DNA of 64,000 bases from assembly GCF_016648105.1 (NCBI RefSeq), contig NZ_JACVVE010000001.1, forward strand, positions 310,001 to 374,000. The letters run 5' to 3'. The stretch's first letter is position 1, and every line of letters starts with the position of its first letter. Positions 17,724 through 26,775 of the stretch are shown here, piece by piece. The translations under genes and the position numbers were made by a program. This DNA is from Pseudomonas sp. S31. Lineage in GTDB: Bacteria; Pseudomonadota; Gammaproteobacteria; Pseudomonadales; Pseudomonadaceae. Under the pieces are notes generated by a model that had not been told where the DNA came from, ran no database searches, and saw only the letters and a list, made by a program, of their open reading frames with translations.

Positions 17724-20700
17724 ATGATCCGCTTCTGCCCCAACTGCAACACCGCGCGCCCGGTCCAGGAGATGTTCTGCGAAGGCACCCTCGACCAACA
17801 CCCGTGCAACTGGGACCTGGCCGGCGAGCCGATCCATGCCGACGGCTGGCGGCCACAGGTCGTCCATACCCAGGAAGATCTCCCGCAAGCCCCTTCTGCC
17901 CCAGAGCCCGCAAGCGTCTGCGAAAACGGCCACGCCATGGAGCCAGGCGACCTCATGTGCCTGCAGTGCGATGCAGCGCCCGCCCCGGCTGCACCGGCCA
18001 ACGGTGCGGATGCGCCGGCCGACGCTGCGCCTGCGGACGCTGAAACGCTGATCGAAGGTTGGTCGTTGATCCGCCAGATCAGCAACACCGACGGCGTCCG
18101 TGAGCGTTACCTGGCCGTGCACCAGGAAACCCTCCGCCAGGCCGTGCTCACCCTTTACCGCCCAGGCGCCGAACCCGACCCTGCGGTGTACGACGTGATC
18201 CGCCGACTGCCCCGCGACCACGTACCCGAGATCATCGCCACCGGTCGCTGGGATGGCCGTGCCTTCGAAGTGATCGAAGAGCTGACCGGCGGCAGCCTGG
18301 CCGACCTCGGTGGGGTGATCCGTGAAACCCACAGCGTGCGCCATGTGCTGCGCGAACTGGGCCAGGCGCTGCACGCCTTCAACGAAGCCGGCCTGCGCCA
18401 CCGCGACCTGCGCCCGGCGAGCTTGCTGGTGCGTGCCCATGAGCCGCTCGACCTGGTGATCAGCGGCTTCGGCTCGGCACGCCTGTCGGAGTTCGACCTG
18501 GACATCGTCTCGCCCCTGGAGACCAGCCGCTACATGGCCCCCGAAGCCATCGCCGGTGGCGTGGCGGCCGCCTCGGATTGGTGGAGCCTGGGCATGATCC
18601 TGCTCGAACAGCTGACCGACGGCGCCTGTTTCGAGGGCATCCATGCCAATGCGTTTCTGATCCACGTGCTGGCCAATGGCGTACCGATCCCCGACACCCT
18701 CGACCCGCAGTTGAACCTGCTGTTGCGCGGCTTGCTCGCACGCGACCGCCACCAGCGCTGGCAATGGCCCGAGGTCGAGGCCTGGCTGGACGGGCGCCCG
18801 GTGCAGGCGCCGGCCTCGGCCTTCGCCGAACGTGACGACGGCGAAGGCGCCACCTTGCAGTTGGGCCAGACGCGCTACCACAAGCCAGCGGTGTTCGCCC
18901 TGGCCGCCGCGCACGCCGAGCATTGGCCGCAAGCGCTGGACCACCTGCTGCGCGGCGTCATCGTCACCTGGGCGGAGCAGCTCGGCCTGCCGGCACCGTT
19001 GCTCGCCGGCCTGCGCCAGGTGGTGCAGCACGAAGGGCTGGAGGACGACTTCCGCCTGATGCTCGCGCTGAAACTGCTCAATCCGGAAATCCCGCTGATC
19101 CACCGCGGCGATATCGTCACCCCCGGCTGGTTGCTGGAGCACCCGCTTGAAGGCTATCGGCTGATCAGCGGTTCGGTGCCCGATCTGCTCGAGCAACTGC
19201 AGACCGACAACTGGCTGTCGCGCCTGAAGTTGCGTGCCGAACAGGTGCGCCAGCGCGCCCTGCACCAGCAGATCGAACTGGTCGAGGAGACCCTGCGTGT
19301 ATACCTGCTGTCGACCTCGCGAGCCAAGCTGAGCAGCGAATGGCAAGCACGCCAGCGCCTGCTGCCAGACACCGAGCACACGGGGCTGCTGGCCCTGGCC
19401 GAGCGCCGGGTGATCGCCGAGGAAGACCTGATCGTGCTGCTCAGCGCATCGATCAGCCAGTTCCGCTCGGTCGAGTCGATCATCGAGGAGGCCGCCGAGC
19501 TGGCCAGCAGCGTCGAGGTCGGCTGGTTCGACAGGGAGCAAGCCACCGCGCTGCTGCAGCACCCGCGCCAGGACCTGTACCACAGCGTCGACGAACGCAT
19601 ACGCGGCTTCGCCCGCAGCGGTGTCGACGCGGTGGATGCCTGGGCCGAACAGTTCCGCCTGGAGCGGCGCATGCCGCTGGCCCAGGCCCTGGTCCTGCTG
19701 GCCATTCCGGCCAGCCAGTGGCTGGAGCCACAAAAGCAGCAGTACGTGGCGCAGATCCTCGAGTTCTTCGAGAAGAAAGTGGTGACGGCGGTGATGCGCG
19801 GCCCGTTGGTGCGCATGAGCATCGGCAAGACCACCGCCCGGGTCGACCTCAATGAACTGCACAGCGAACGCCACCCGGCCGGTGCCTTGCTCGACCACTT
19901 GTTGCAGCGCAACGAACGGGCCGTGAACCTCGACCCGGAATGCTTCCAGGCCACGCCGCAGATCGCCTCGCGCCTGAACGCACTGTATCGGCAGAGCGCG
20001 CTGTACAAGCGCGACACCGGTATCGACGGGCTGTACCTGGGCTTCCCCTTCCTGCTCAGCCGCGACCCACGCGGCACCACGCGCACGCGCATCATTCCCT
20101 TGCTGTTGTGGCCGGTGAAGCTGTTGCTGGAAGTGGGCAGCCGTGGCCTGGCCGCCCTGGCCTTCGACAACGAACGCGAAGAGGTGCGGCTGAACCCGGC
20201 GCTGGAAAGCGTGCTCGGCGCCGAAGCCTGCAAGCGCTGGCGCAAGACCGCCGATGAGTTGCTTCAACGCTCGTCGATTCGGGCCAGCGACGTGATGGAC
20301 GCCTTCGGCATGCTCGCCACGGCGCGTTCGCGCAGCCTGGTCGGCCTGCCAGCCAACAGCGTGGAAGTCGCCCCCTACCAGGACGAACTGGCCTGCGCCG
20401 CCGTGTTGTTCCACGTCACCTTCATGGGCCAGGCCATCGGCGAGGACCTGCGCCAGCTGAAATCCCTATCCCCCGCTGGCAGCGGGCTGGAAACCGCACT
20501 GCGCCTGCGCGACGACGACCAGGCGCAGGCCATGGCCGCGCCTGCCGAGCTGCAACGCTACTTCACCGTCGCCAGCGACCCGTCCCAGGAAGCCGCCGTG
20601 CTGCAAGCCCGCCAGGGCCCCGGCCTGCTGGTCGAGGGCCCGCCGGGCACCGGCAAGAGCCAGACCATCGTCAACATGGTCGCCGACGCCATCGGCCGCC

Positions 20701-23700
20701 AGCGCAGCCTGCTCATCGTCTGCCAGAAGCACGCGGCGCTGGAGGTGGTGTACAAGCGCCTGGTGGCCGAAGGGCTGGGCCAGCGCATCGTCATGCTCAA
20801 CGACGTCAACCGCGACCGCGAACCGATCATCCGCAGCATTCGCGAGCAGTTGGAGACCCTGTTCATCGGCGCCGATGAAGGCCAGGGCCTGCTCCGCCAG
20901 CGCGAACAGACAGCGACGCGCATCGAGACCCTCGAAGGCGAGCTCGACCGTTTCCACCAGAGCCTGCACCGCCCGGACCCAGCCATCGGCTTGAGCTACC
21001 GACGTCTGCTGGGTGAACTGATCGCCCTCGAAGACGGGCCAGCGCCACTGGAATTCCCCGCGTTGCGCCAACGCCTGGCCACGCTGGACGTCGCCAGCCT
21101 GACGCGCCTGGAAGAAACCTGCGCACCGCTGATCCAGCTGTGGCTGCCAGCCCGCTACGAAGGCAGCCCGCTGGCGCAGTTGCGGCCCTTCGCCAGCGAC
21201 CGCTCGACCCTGCAGGCCTTTACCGACACGCTCCAGGCCTTCAGCCAGGCCGAACTGCAGCGCCAGGCCACCCTGCAAGCGCACCCGGCCAGCTTCGAGA
21301 TCGACGACCCGGCGCCATTGCGTGCCTGGATCGCGGCGCACGTGGCCACCCTGCTCGGCCTGAGCCCGGAGCAACGTTCGCGCCTGGCCCGCTGGCTACC
21401 GCTGTTCCGCACCCAGGACGGCGAATCGATGCCTCGCGGCGAGGCGATGCTCGACCAACTGCGGCAACTGCAGCAGCAACTCGCGCAACTGCCCGAGGAC
21501 CATTATCGAGCGGCGCTGTCACCCGCCTTGAGCCTGATCGACAGCAAGCCACTGCGCGACCTGGAACGGGCCTGCGCCCGAGTCATGGCGGCACGCTCCT
21601 GGCTGGCCCGGCTCAGCCCGTTGCACCTGCTCAGGCGCAGGCGCCTGCAGGGTTTCCTCGAGGCCCAGGGCGAAACCCGTTTGGAACACGCCCTGCCGGA
21701 ACTGCGCGCTGCCATCGATCTGGAGCAGCAATGGCGCCCCCTGCGCGCCGAACTCTCGAAGCTCCACCAAGCCCTGGCACTGGACGCCATCGCCGCGCAG
21801 GCCGGCTTGGACATGAGCACCACGGTCAACACCGATCTGCGCCAGTTGCTGGAAATCCAAGCGCTGGCCCAAGCCCTGGCGCAGTCGCCACGGGCACGCC
21901 AGGCTGACGACGCCATACTCACCGGTGACAAGCAGCATCTCGAAGCCCTGCTCGGCGACCTGGATGCCTCGCTGCTGCGCCAAGGCGTGCGCCAATCCAG
22001 CCTCGACCAGCTCAAGTGGCTCGACGATTGGCTCGGCGACGAGCTGGCGGGGCAGTTGCGCCACGCCGTGGAGCACAACCTGAGCAATGAACTGGCGCTC
22101 GCCAGGCTACACGAGGCGCTGCCCTGCCTGGCGGCCTACCAGGGCTTCCGCGCCCGTGCCGGGCAGCTCGCCGAACAGGATCTGGCACTGCTGGCCCTGC
22201 TGCGCCAGCGCCAGGCCGAGCTTGACGCCCTGCCTGCCGAGCAGCTCGACGCCGCCGTGCGCCGCCTGCTCAACCGCGAAGCGCGGCTGGGCTGGAAGCA
22301 CCGTATCGAACAGGCCAACCCTGAGCTGCTGTTCAGCCAGCAGGAAACCCAGGCCAAGGTCGCCAGCCTGGCCGAGGCCGATACGCGCATGCGCGAACTC
22401 AATCGCCAATTGCTGGCCACCGGCATCGACCCGGCGCGCCTGGGCAGCCGCAAGCAGTGGGAAGACGTGACCCGGCTCACCGGCAAGCGCTCGCGCCGGC
22501 TGCGCGAATTTCTCGAACTGGGCGGCCCGCTGGGGCTGATGGCGCTGCGCCCGGTGTGGCTGATGAACCCGGACGTCGCCAGCCGCGTGCTGCCGCTGAA
22601 GAACGGCCTGTTCGACACGGTGATCTACGACGAGGCTTCGCAGATGCCGGTGGAGTTCGCTCTACCGACCCTGTTCCGCGGCCAGGTCACGGTGGTCAGC
22701 GGCGACGAGAAGCAGATGCCGCCGACCGCGTTCTTCTCCAGCCGCGTCGAGAGCGACGAGGCCGAGCTGTTCGATGGCGACGAGCCGGATGAAGATGCCG
22801 ACGAAGAACAACGCGAAGCCTTCGAAGACACCTGGAACCGCCGTGAGATCAAGGACTGCCCCGACCTGCTGCAACTGGCGCGCAACGCCCTGCCCAGCAC
22901 CACGCTGCAGATCCACTACCGTTCGGCCTACCGCGAACTGATCGGTTTCTCCAACGCCTCCTTCTACGGCAATCGCCTGAATGTGCCGGTGCGTCATCCC
23001 CAGGCGAACATCCGCCAGCTCAAACCCTTGGAGTTGATCCAGGTCGACGGCCTCTACCAGAACCAGAGCAACGCTGCCGAAGCCGAGCGTGTGGTGCAGT
23101 ACCTGCACGCCCTCTGGCAGCGCCCCTACGACCAGCGCCCCTCGGTGGGCGTGGTGACCTTCAACCGCAAGCAGGCCGAGCTGATCGAGGAGCACCTGGA
23201 AGCGCGGGCCGCCGAGGACGAGGCCTTCCGCGCCGCATTCGCCCAGGAGCGCGAACGCAGCGAGGACGGCGAGGACATGTCGGTGTTCGTCAAGAACGTC
23301 GAGAACGTGCAAGGTGACGAACGCGACGTGATCGTGTTCTCCTCGACCTTCGGCCGCAACGGTCAGGGCACCTTCCGCCGCAACTTCGGCGTGCTCGGCC
23401 AGACCGGCGGTGAGCGCCGCCTGAACGTGGCGGTGACCCGTGCTCGGCGCAAGGTGGTGATGATCACCTCGATGCCGATTGCCGATATCTCGGACATGCT
23501 CAACACCCAACGTGCCCCGGTCAGCCCACGTGACTACCTGCAAGGCTACCTGGAGTACGCCCGGGCCCTGTGCGCCGGCGAGTTCGACTACACCGGCAAG
23601 CTGCTCGGCCGCCTGCAGACCGATCGCAGCACCTTGGCGCATGGCCACGACCAGGGCCGCGACGGCTTCGCCAGGATCGTTGGCGCGTTCATCGCCTCCC

Positions 23701-24029
23701 TGGGTTGGCAGGCTGCCCCCGCCAGCGAGGGTGATGCGTTTGGCCTGGACTTCGCCATCGAGCACCCCGATACCGGCACCTATGCCATCGGCATCGAATG
23801 CGACGCGCCGAGCCACGCCCTGCTCCAACGCGCCCGGGCACGGGAGATCTGGCGGCCTTCGGTACTGCGCCGGGCGATCCCGCACCTCCATCGCGTCTCG
23901 TCGCAGGCCTGGTACCACGATGGCGACAACGAACGCACCCGCCTGCGCGCCGCCATCGAGCGCGCCATGCAGGCCGAACGGCCGGCACAAGCTGCCGCCA
24001 CGTCCAACGACACGGAGACCTGCCAATGA
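17724..24029 (+). CDS. Zinc-ribbon / pseudokinase / SF1 helicase / nuclease fusion
   Basis: A 2101-residue multidomain protein. Residues 5-31 and 66-84 hold two Cys-rich zinc-ribbon-like segments (CPNCNT, then CENGH ... CLQCD). Residues about 110-350 form a protein-kinase fold with HRDLRPASLL (H226) but GFG at 248-250 in place of DFG and no clear VAIK lysine, so it is a probable pseudokinase. A long linker follows. The COG1112-type SF1 helicase has Walker A GPPGTGKS (972-979), DEAS box (1636-1639), GDEKQMPPT, VQGDERDVIVF and VTRARRKV. The C-terminus (about 1975-2075) resembles the MTES_1575/Vsr-like endonuclease domain: D2009, E2025, D2027 in FGLDFAIE and GIECD. It overlaps the next gene by ATGA. 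A defence-type function is inferred. Confidence 0.85.
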   Translation: MIRFCPNCNTARPVQEMFCEGTLDQHPCNWDLAGEPIHADGWRPQVVHTQEDLPQAPSAPEPASVCENGHAMEPGDLMCLQCDAAPAPAAPANGADAPADAAPADAETLIEGWSLIRQISNTDGVRERYLAVHQETLRQAVLTLYRPGAEPDPAVYDVIRRLPRDHVPEIIATGRWDGRAFEVIEELTGGSLADLGGVIRETHSVRHVLRELGQALHAFNEAGLRHRDLRPASLLVRAHEPLDLVISGFGSARLSEFDLDIVSPLETSRYMAPEAIAGGVAAASDWWSLGMILLEQLTDGACFEGIHANAFLIHVLANGVPIPDTLDPQLNLLLRGLLARDRHQRWQWPEVEAWLDGRPVQAPASAFAERDDGEGATLQLGQTRYHKPAVFALAAAHAEHWPQALDHLLRGVIVTWAEQLGLPAPLLAGLRQVVQHEGLEDDFRLMLALKLLNPEIPLIHRGDIVTPGWLLEHPLEGYRLISGSVPDLLEQLQTDNWLSRLKLRAEQVRQRALHQQIELVEETLRVYLLSTSRAKLSSEWQARQRLLPDTEHTGLLALAERRVIAEEDLIVLLSASISQFRSVESIIEEAAELASSVEVGWFDREQATALLQHPRQDLYHSVDERIRGFARSGVDAVDAWAEQFRLERRMPLAQALVLLAIPASQWLEPQKQQYVAQILEFFEKKVVTAVMRGPLVRMSIGKTTARVDLNELHSERHPAGALLDHLLQRNERAVNLDPECFQATPQIASRLNALYRQSALYKRDTGIDGLYLGFPFLLSRDPRGTTRTRIIPLLLWPVKLLLEVGSRGLAALAFDNEREEVRLNPALESVLGAEACKRWRKTADELLQRSSIRASDVMDAFGMLATARSRSLVGLPANSVEVAPYQDELACAAVLFHVTFMGQAIGEDLRQLKSLSPAGSGLETALRLRDDDQAQAMAAPAELQRYFTVASDPSQEAAVLQARQGPGLLVEGPPGTGKSQTIVNMVADAIGRQRSLLIVCQKHAALEVVYKRLVAEGLGQRIVMLNDVNRDREPIIRSIREQLETLFIGADEGQGLLRQREQTATRIETLEGELDRFHQSLHRPDPAIGLSYRRLLGELIALEDGPAPLEFPALRQRLATLDVASLTRLEETCAPLIQLWLPARYEGSPLAQLRPFASDRSTLQAFTDTLQAFSQAELQRQATLQAHPASFEIDDPAPLRAWIAAHVATLLGLSPEQRSRLARWLPLFRTQDGESMPRGEAMLDQLRQLQQQLAQLPEDHYRAALSPALSLIDSKPLRDLERACARVMAARSWLARLSPLHLLRRRRLQGFLEAQGETRLEHALPELRAAIDLEQQWRPLRAELSKLHQALALDAIAAQAGLDMSTTVNTDLRQLLEIQALAQALAQSPRARQADDAILTGDKQHLEALLGDLDASLLRQGVRQSSLDQLKWLDDWLGDELAGQLRHAVEHNLSNELALARLHEALPCLAAYQGFRARAGQLAEQDLALLALLRQRQAELDALPAEQLDAAVRRLLNREARLGWKHRIEQANPELLFSQQETQAKVASLAEADTRMRELNRQLLATGIDPARLGSRKQWEDVTRLTGKRSRRLREFLELGGPLGLMALRPVWLMNPDVASRVLPLKNGLFDTVIYDEASQMPVEFALPTLFRGQVTVVSGDEKQMPPTAFFSSRVESDEAELFDGDEPDEDADEEQREAFEDTWNRREIKDCPDLLQLARNALPSTTLQIHYRSAYRELIGFSNASFYGNRLNVPVRHPQANIRQLKPLELIQVDGLYQNQSNAAEAERVVQYLHALWQRPYDQRPSVGVVTFNRKQAELIEEHLEARAAEDEAFRAAFAQERERSEDGEDMSVFVKNVENVQGDERDVIVFSSTFGRNGQGTFRRNFGVLGQTGGERRLNVAVTRARRKVVMITSMPIADISDMLNTQRAPVSPRDYLQGYLEYARALCAGEFDYTGKLLGRLQTDRSTLAHGHDQGRDGFARIVGAFIASLGWQAAPASEGDAFGLDFAIEHPDTGTYAIGIECDAPSHALLQRARAREIWRPSVLRRAIPHLHRVSSQAWYHDGDNERTRLRAAIERAMQAERPAQAAATSNDTETCQ

Positions 24030-25372
24030 GTGGCCCGAAAGTGGTGCGCATCGTCACCCGCGAAGAAATCATCGCCTTGTGCGAAGGCCATTTGCGTCGC
24101 CTGGAACAGGCCGTGGTGCGCTGGGAAACCGAGGCCGACAGGCTTGGCCAGCTCACCGAGCAGGAGCGCACGGCCACGCGCGCACGCCAGGAGCGCCTGC
24201 GCGCGCTGCTCGCCCAGGACGCGATGCGCGAGTTGCAAAAGGCCGTGCCTATCGAGATCGAGCACCTGCAGCGCGACCTGTTGGCCCGAGAGGAACGCGC
24301 GGTGCTGAAGGCAGCCGCCCAACGTCAGCAGCAGCGCCGCCTGCAGGAAAACGCCAGCCTGCTGCTCAAGGCCCTGGCCAGCCGCCCGGACACCCCGCAG
24401 GAAGTACTGCAGGCCCTGACCCAGTTGGCCAACGGCGCCGCACTGGCCAACGGCGAACAGCTGCTGGCCCAGGGCTTCGCCCAATTGAGCAGCGGCACCG
24501 AGCCGCAACCCCTTGGCCAGGAGCAACGCGAACTGGCCCAGAGGCTCAAGGGCGATGCGCCCGCAGTCGACCTGGAACAGTGGCTGGCTGCAAACGCGCA
24601 AGCGACACGCGACCCTCGCCTGCAGCAGATCGACCGGCACATCGCCGAGCTGCAACTGCTGCAGGGCGAAGCTTGCGCGGAGCCGTTCGTGCAGGCCTTG
24701 GCAAGGGCCGAGGCGCAGATACAGGTGCAACAGCGCAACCTGTTGCTCGACAGCCTGGTGATCGAACTGGCCAGCGGTACCCGCGACTTCCAGCAAAGGC
24801 GCGACACGCTGGCCAAGTTGCAGGGCCTGGCCAGCGAGCTGCAAACCCACGCAGCAGAAGGACACGAGACGCTGCTCGCGCAGGTGGGCCAGTGCACGAC
24901 TGCCAGCAGCCTGGCCGAGCTGGACGAACTGACCGGCCGCTGCGAAGCGATCCTGACGGCCCACGTGCACGCCCAAGCCGCCCTCGCCCGTCGCCAAGCC
25001 ATGCTCCAGGGCCTGGCCCAACTCGGCTACGAAGTGCGCGAAGGCATGACCACCGCCTGGGCCGAGTCGGGCAAGGTGGTGCTACGCAAGCCGTCCACCC
25101 CGGGCTATGGCGTGGAATTGGGCGGCAAGGCTGACAATGGCCGCCTGCAAGTGCGCGCCGTGGCGTTGAGCGCGGACCGTGACAAGCAGCGGGACCAGGA
25201 TATCGAGACGATCTGGTGCAGCGAGTTCGCGCGGTTGCAAGCGCTGTTGCAGGACGGTGGCGGCGAACTGCTGATCGAGCGGGCGCTCGGGGTGGGAGAG
25301 GTGCCGCTCAAGGAGGTCGGCGAGGTATACGACGAGCAGGCGGCATCTGTCGCCAGGCAGCGGACGCTGTAG
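24026..25372 (+). CDS. Coiled-coil protein of the helicase cassette, unknown function
   Basis: A 448-residue, Gln/Leu/Ala-rich protein. Residues about 10-330 are almost wholly helical with heptad-like patterns (for example LRRLEQAVVRWETEADRLGQ and ELQLLQGEACAEPFVQALAR). A compact C-terminal domain (about 335-430) contains LGYEVREGMTTAW, KPSTPGYGVELGG and ETIWCSEFARLQ. It has no signal peptide or membrane segment. I do not recognise the family. Its ATG overlaps the helicase stop (ATGA), so it is translated with it and probably acts as a scaffold or sensor for the helicase or AAA+ protein. A 13-base-pair hairpin follows. Confidence 0.75.
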   Translation: MSGPKVVRIVTREEIIALCEGHLRRLEQAVVRWETEADRLGQLTEQERTATRARQERLRALLAQDAMRELQKAVPIEIEHLQRDLLAREERAVLKAAAQRQQQRRLQENASLLLKALASRPDTPQEVLQALTQLANGAALANGEQLLAQGFAQLSSGTEPQPLGQEQRELAQRLKGDAPAVDLEQWLAANAQATRDPRLQQIDRHIAELQLLQGEACAEPFVQALARAEAQIQVQQRNLLLDSLVIELASGTRDFQQRRDTLAKLQGLASELQTHAAEGHETLLAQVGQCTTASSLAELDELTGRCEAILTAHVHAQAALARRQAMLQGLAQLGYEVREGMTTAWAESGKVVLRKPSTPGYGVELGGKADNGRLQVRAVALSADRDKQRDQDIETIWCSEFARLQALLQDGGGELLIERALGVGEVPLKEVGEVYDEQAASVARQRTL

Positions 25373-25392
25373 TCCTTCCTTTCGCCGGTAGA

Positions 25393-25429
25393 TGTGCAGC
25401 GCGGCGCTCGATATCCGCCGCGCTGCACA
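25393..25429. terminator. Bidirectional hairpin between cassette and Rieske gene
   Basis: GTGCAGCGCGGCG (25394-25406) pairs perfectly with CGCCGCGCTGCAC (25416-25428); a flanking T-A pair makes 14 base pairs around a nine-base loop. It lies between two convergent genes, as expected for a shared terminator. It lacks a long T-tract. Confidence 0.7.
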
Positions 25430-25451
25430 CCCTCAGGCGGATGGCCCTTTC

Positions 25452-26687
25452 CTACCCCACCGACTTCAACTGCGGCCGCCCTTCCAGGCGCTCCAGCATG
25501 GTCGCGCAATACCAATCGTCGAACTGGCACACACCATTCTCGGCATTCTCCGAAAACGGGCCGGGCTCGTAAGCCGGCGAAGACACCCCTGCATGGGTGC
25601 CTTCCACCAAGCGACGGTCCTGGTCGTTGGTAGCCAGCCAGACCTTGGTCAGGCGGTCGAGGTCATAGTCGACACCTTCGACCGCCGACTCCGGTACCAG
25701 CCACTTGGTGGTGACCAGGGTTTCGCCCGGGCCGATCGGCAGCACACGGAAGCTCAAGGCGTGGTCGCCGAGGAAGTGGTTCCAGGTCGACGGGTAGTTG
25801 AAGTACAACAGCGCGCCGATATCGGCCTCGCCGCTCTTGTCCAGGCGCCCGGCCACGGCCGGCTTGCCGTCCATGGTGTAGCTCACGGCGCCGGCGGACA
25901 GCGGGATACGGGTCATGCGGAAGCGGCCGAGGGGGTCCATGACCAGGCGGCTAGGCATGCCAGCTTTTTCGCAGCGGGTCCAGTGCGCCACCAGTTCGGG
26001 ATCGTCGTCACCGCCAACGCCAGCGACCGAAAGGTTCTCCACGAACGAATTGAGCAGCTCGGGATGGGTGCCGTCGCAGTGGTAGCACTCACGGTTGTTC
26101 TCGAACACCAGCTTCCAGTTGCCCTTCTCGATCAGGTTCGACTCGAAGGCGACCTTGCAGTTTTCCAGGGCGTGCGGGGCGATGAAAGGGCTCACTGCGG
26201 CGCGGAAGCTGGAAAAGTCCGGGGCCTTTTCCGCCACGCAGACGTAGATGTAGGTATGCACCACCTCGACGTGAACCGTCTTGAGGTTGTACTGGCTGCG
26301 GTCGAATTCCGCACCCATGTTGCCGGCGTAGATCAGGTTGCCATCGAGCTCGAACGTCCACTTGTGATACGGGCAGACCAGCTTGGCGACCTTGCCGCTG
26401 GCGTGCTCGCAGACCTTGGCGCCGCGGTGCCGGCAGGCATTGTGGAAGGCCCGCACCTCACCGTCCTTGCCGCGCACCACGGCCACCGGGTAGTCGCCGA
26501 TCTGCAGGGTGAAGTACTGGCCCGCCTTGGGGATCTCGAAGGTATGCCCGGCGAACACCCAGTCCTTGTGCCAGATCTGCTCCAGATCCTGGCGGTAGAC
26601 GTCCGGGTCGAGGTAGAGCTGGCGTGGCAATACGTGACGCGGCTTGCGCTGCTGGATCAGGCTGATGACGGATTCGTTGCTGTTCAT
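25452..26687 (-). CDS. Rieske oxygenase alpha subunit, GbcA-like (betaine N-demethylase family)
   Basis: A 411-residue ring-hydroxylating-type oxygenase. The Rieske 2Fe-2S ligands are in CRHRGAKVC ... LVCPYHKW (about residues 85-110). The mononuclear iron site is ENNRECYHCDGTHPE (about 195-210). Sequence style is close to GbcA glycine-betaine demethylase and related quaternary-amine oxygenases; true aromatic dioxygenases differ around the active site. It would need an electron-donating ferredoxin-reductase, which is not encoded nearby. It sits 88 bases after a same-strand LysR gene and near a GATase1-AraC regulator and an MFS transporter. Likely substrates are N-methylated amines such as betaines, but the exact one is unknown. 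Confidence 0.82.
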   Translation of the reverse strand: MNSNESVISLIQQRKPRHVLPRQLYLDPDVYRQDLEQIWHKDWVFAGHTFEIPKAGQYFTLQIGDYPVAVVRGKDGEVRAFHNACRHRGAKVCEHASGKVAKLVCPYHKWTFELDGNLIYAGNMGAEFDRSQYNLKTVHVEVVHTYIYVCVAEKAPDFSSFRAAVSPFIAPHALENCKVAFESNLIEKGNWKLVFENNRECYHCDGTHPELLNSFVENLSVAGVGGDDDPELVAHWTRCEKAGMPSRLVMDPLGRFRMTRIPLSAGAVSYTMDGKPAVAGRLDKSGEADIGALLYFNYPSTWNHFLGDHALSFRVLPIGPGETLVTTKWLVPESAVEGVDYDLDRLTKVWLATNDQDRRLVEGTHAGVSSPAYEPGPFSENAENGVCQFDDWYCATMLERLEGRPQLKSVG

Positions 26688-26775
26688 TGTTATCCTCCAG
26701 GCACCTCAGGCTCATGCAACCCGGTGCGAATGACTTACCCATTGTTCTTGTAATGTGCCGCGCTCGATGGCGCCG

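Noticed and set aside
17718..20414. 898-codon minus-strand frame opposite the helicase protein
   Set aside because: Antisense shadow; the plus strand has kinase-fold and zinc-ribbon motifs and a continuous 2101-residue frame.
15240..25372. Cassette as part of a prophage or genomic island
   Set aside because: No integrase, tRNA, direct repeats or phage genes were found on either side, and the flanks are an ordinary pst operon and a catabolic cluster.
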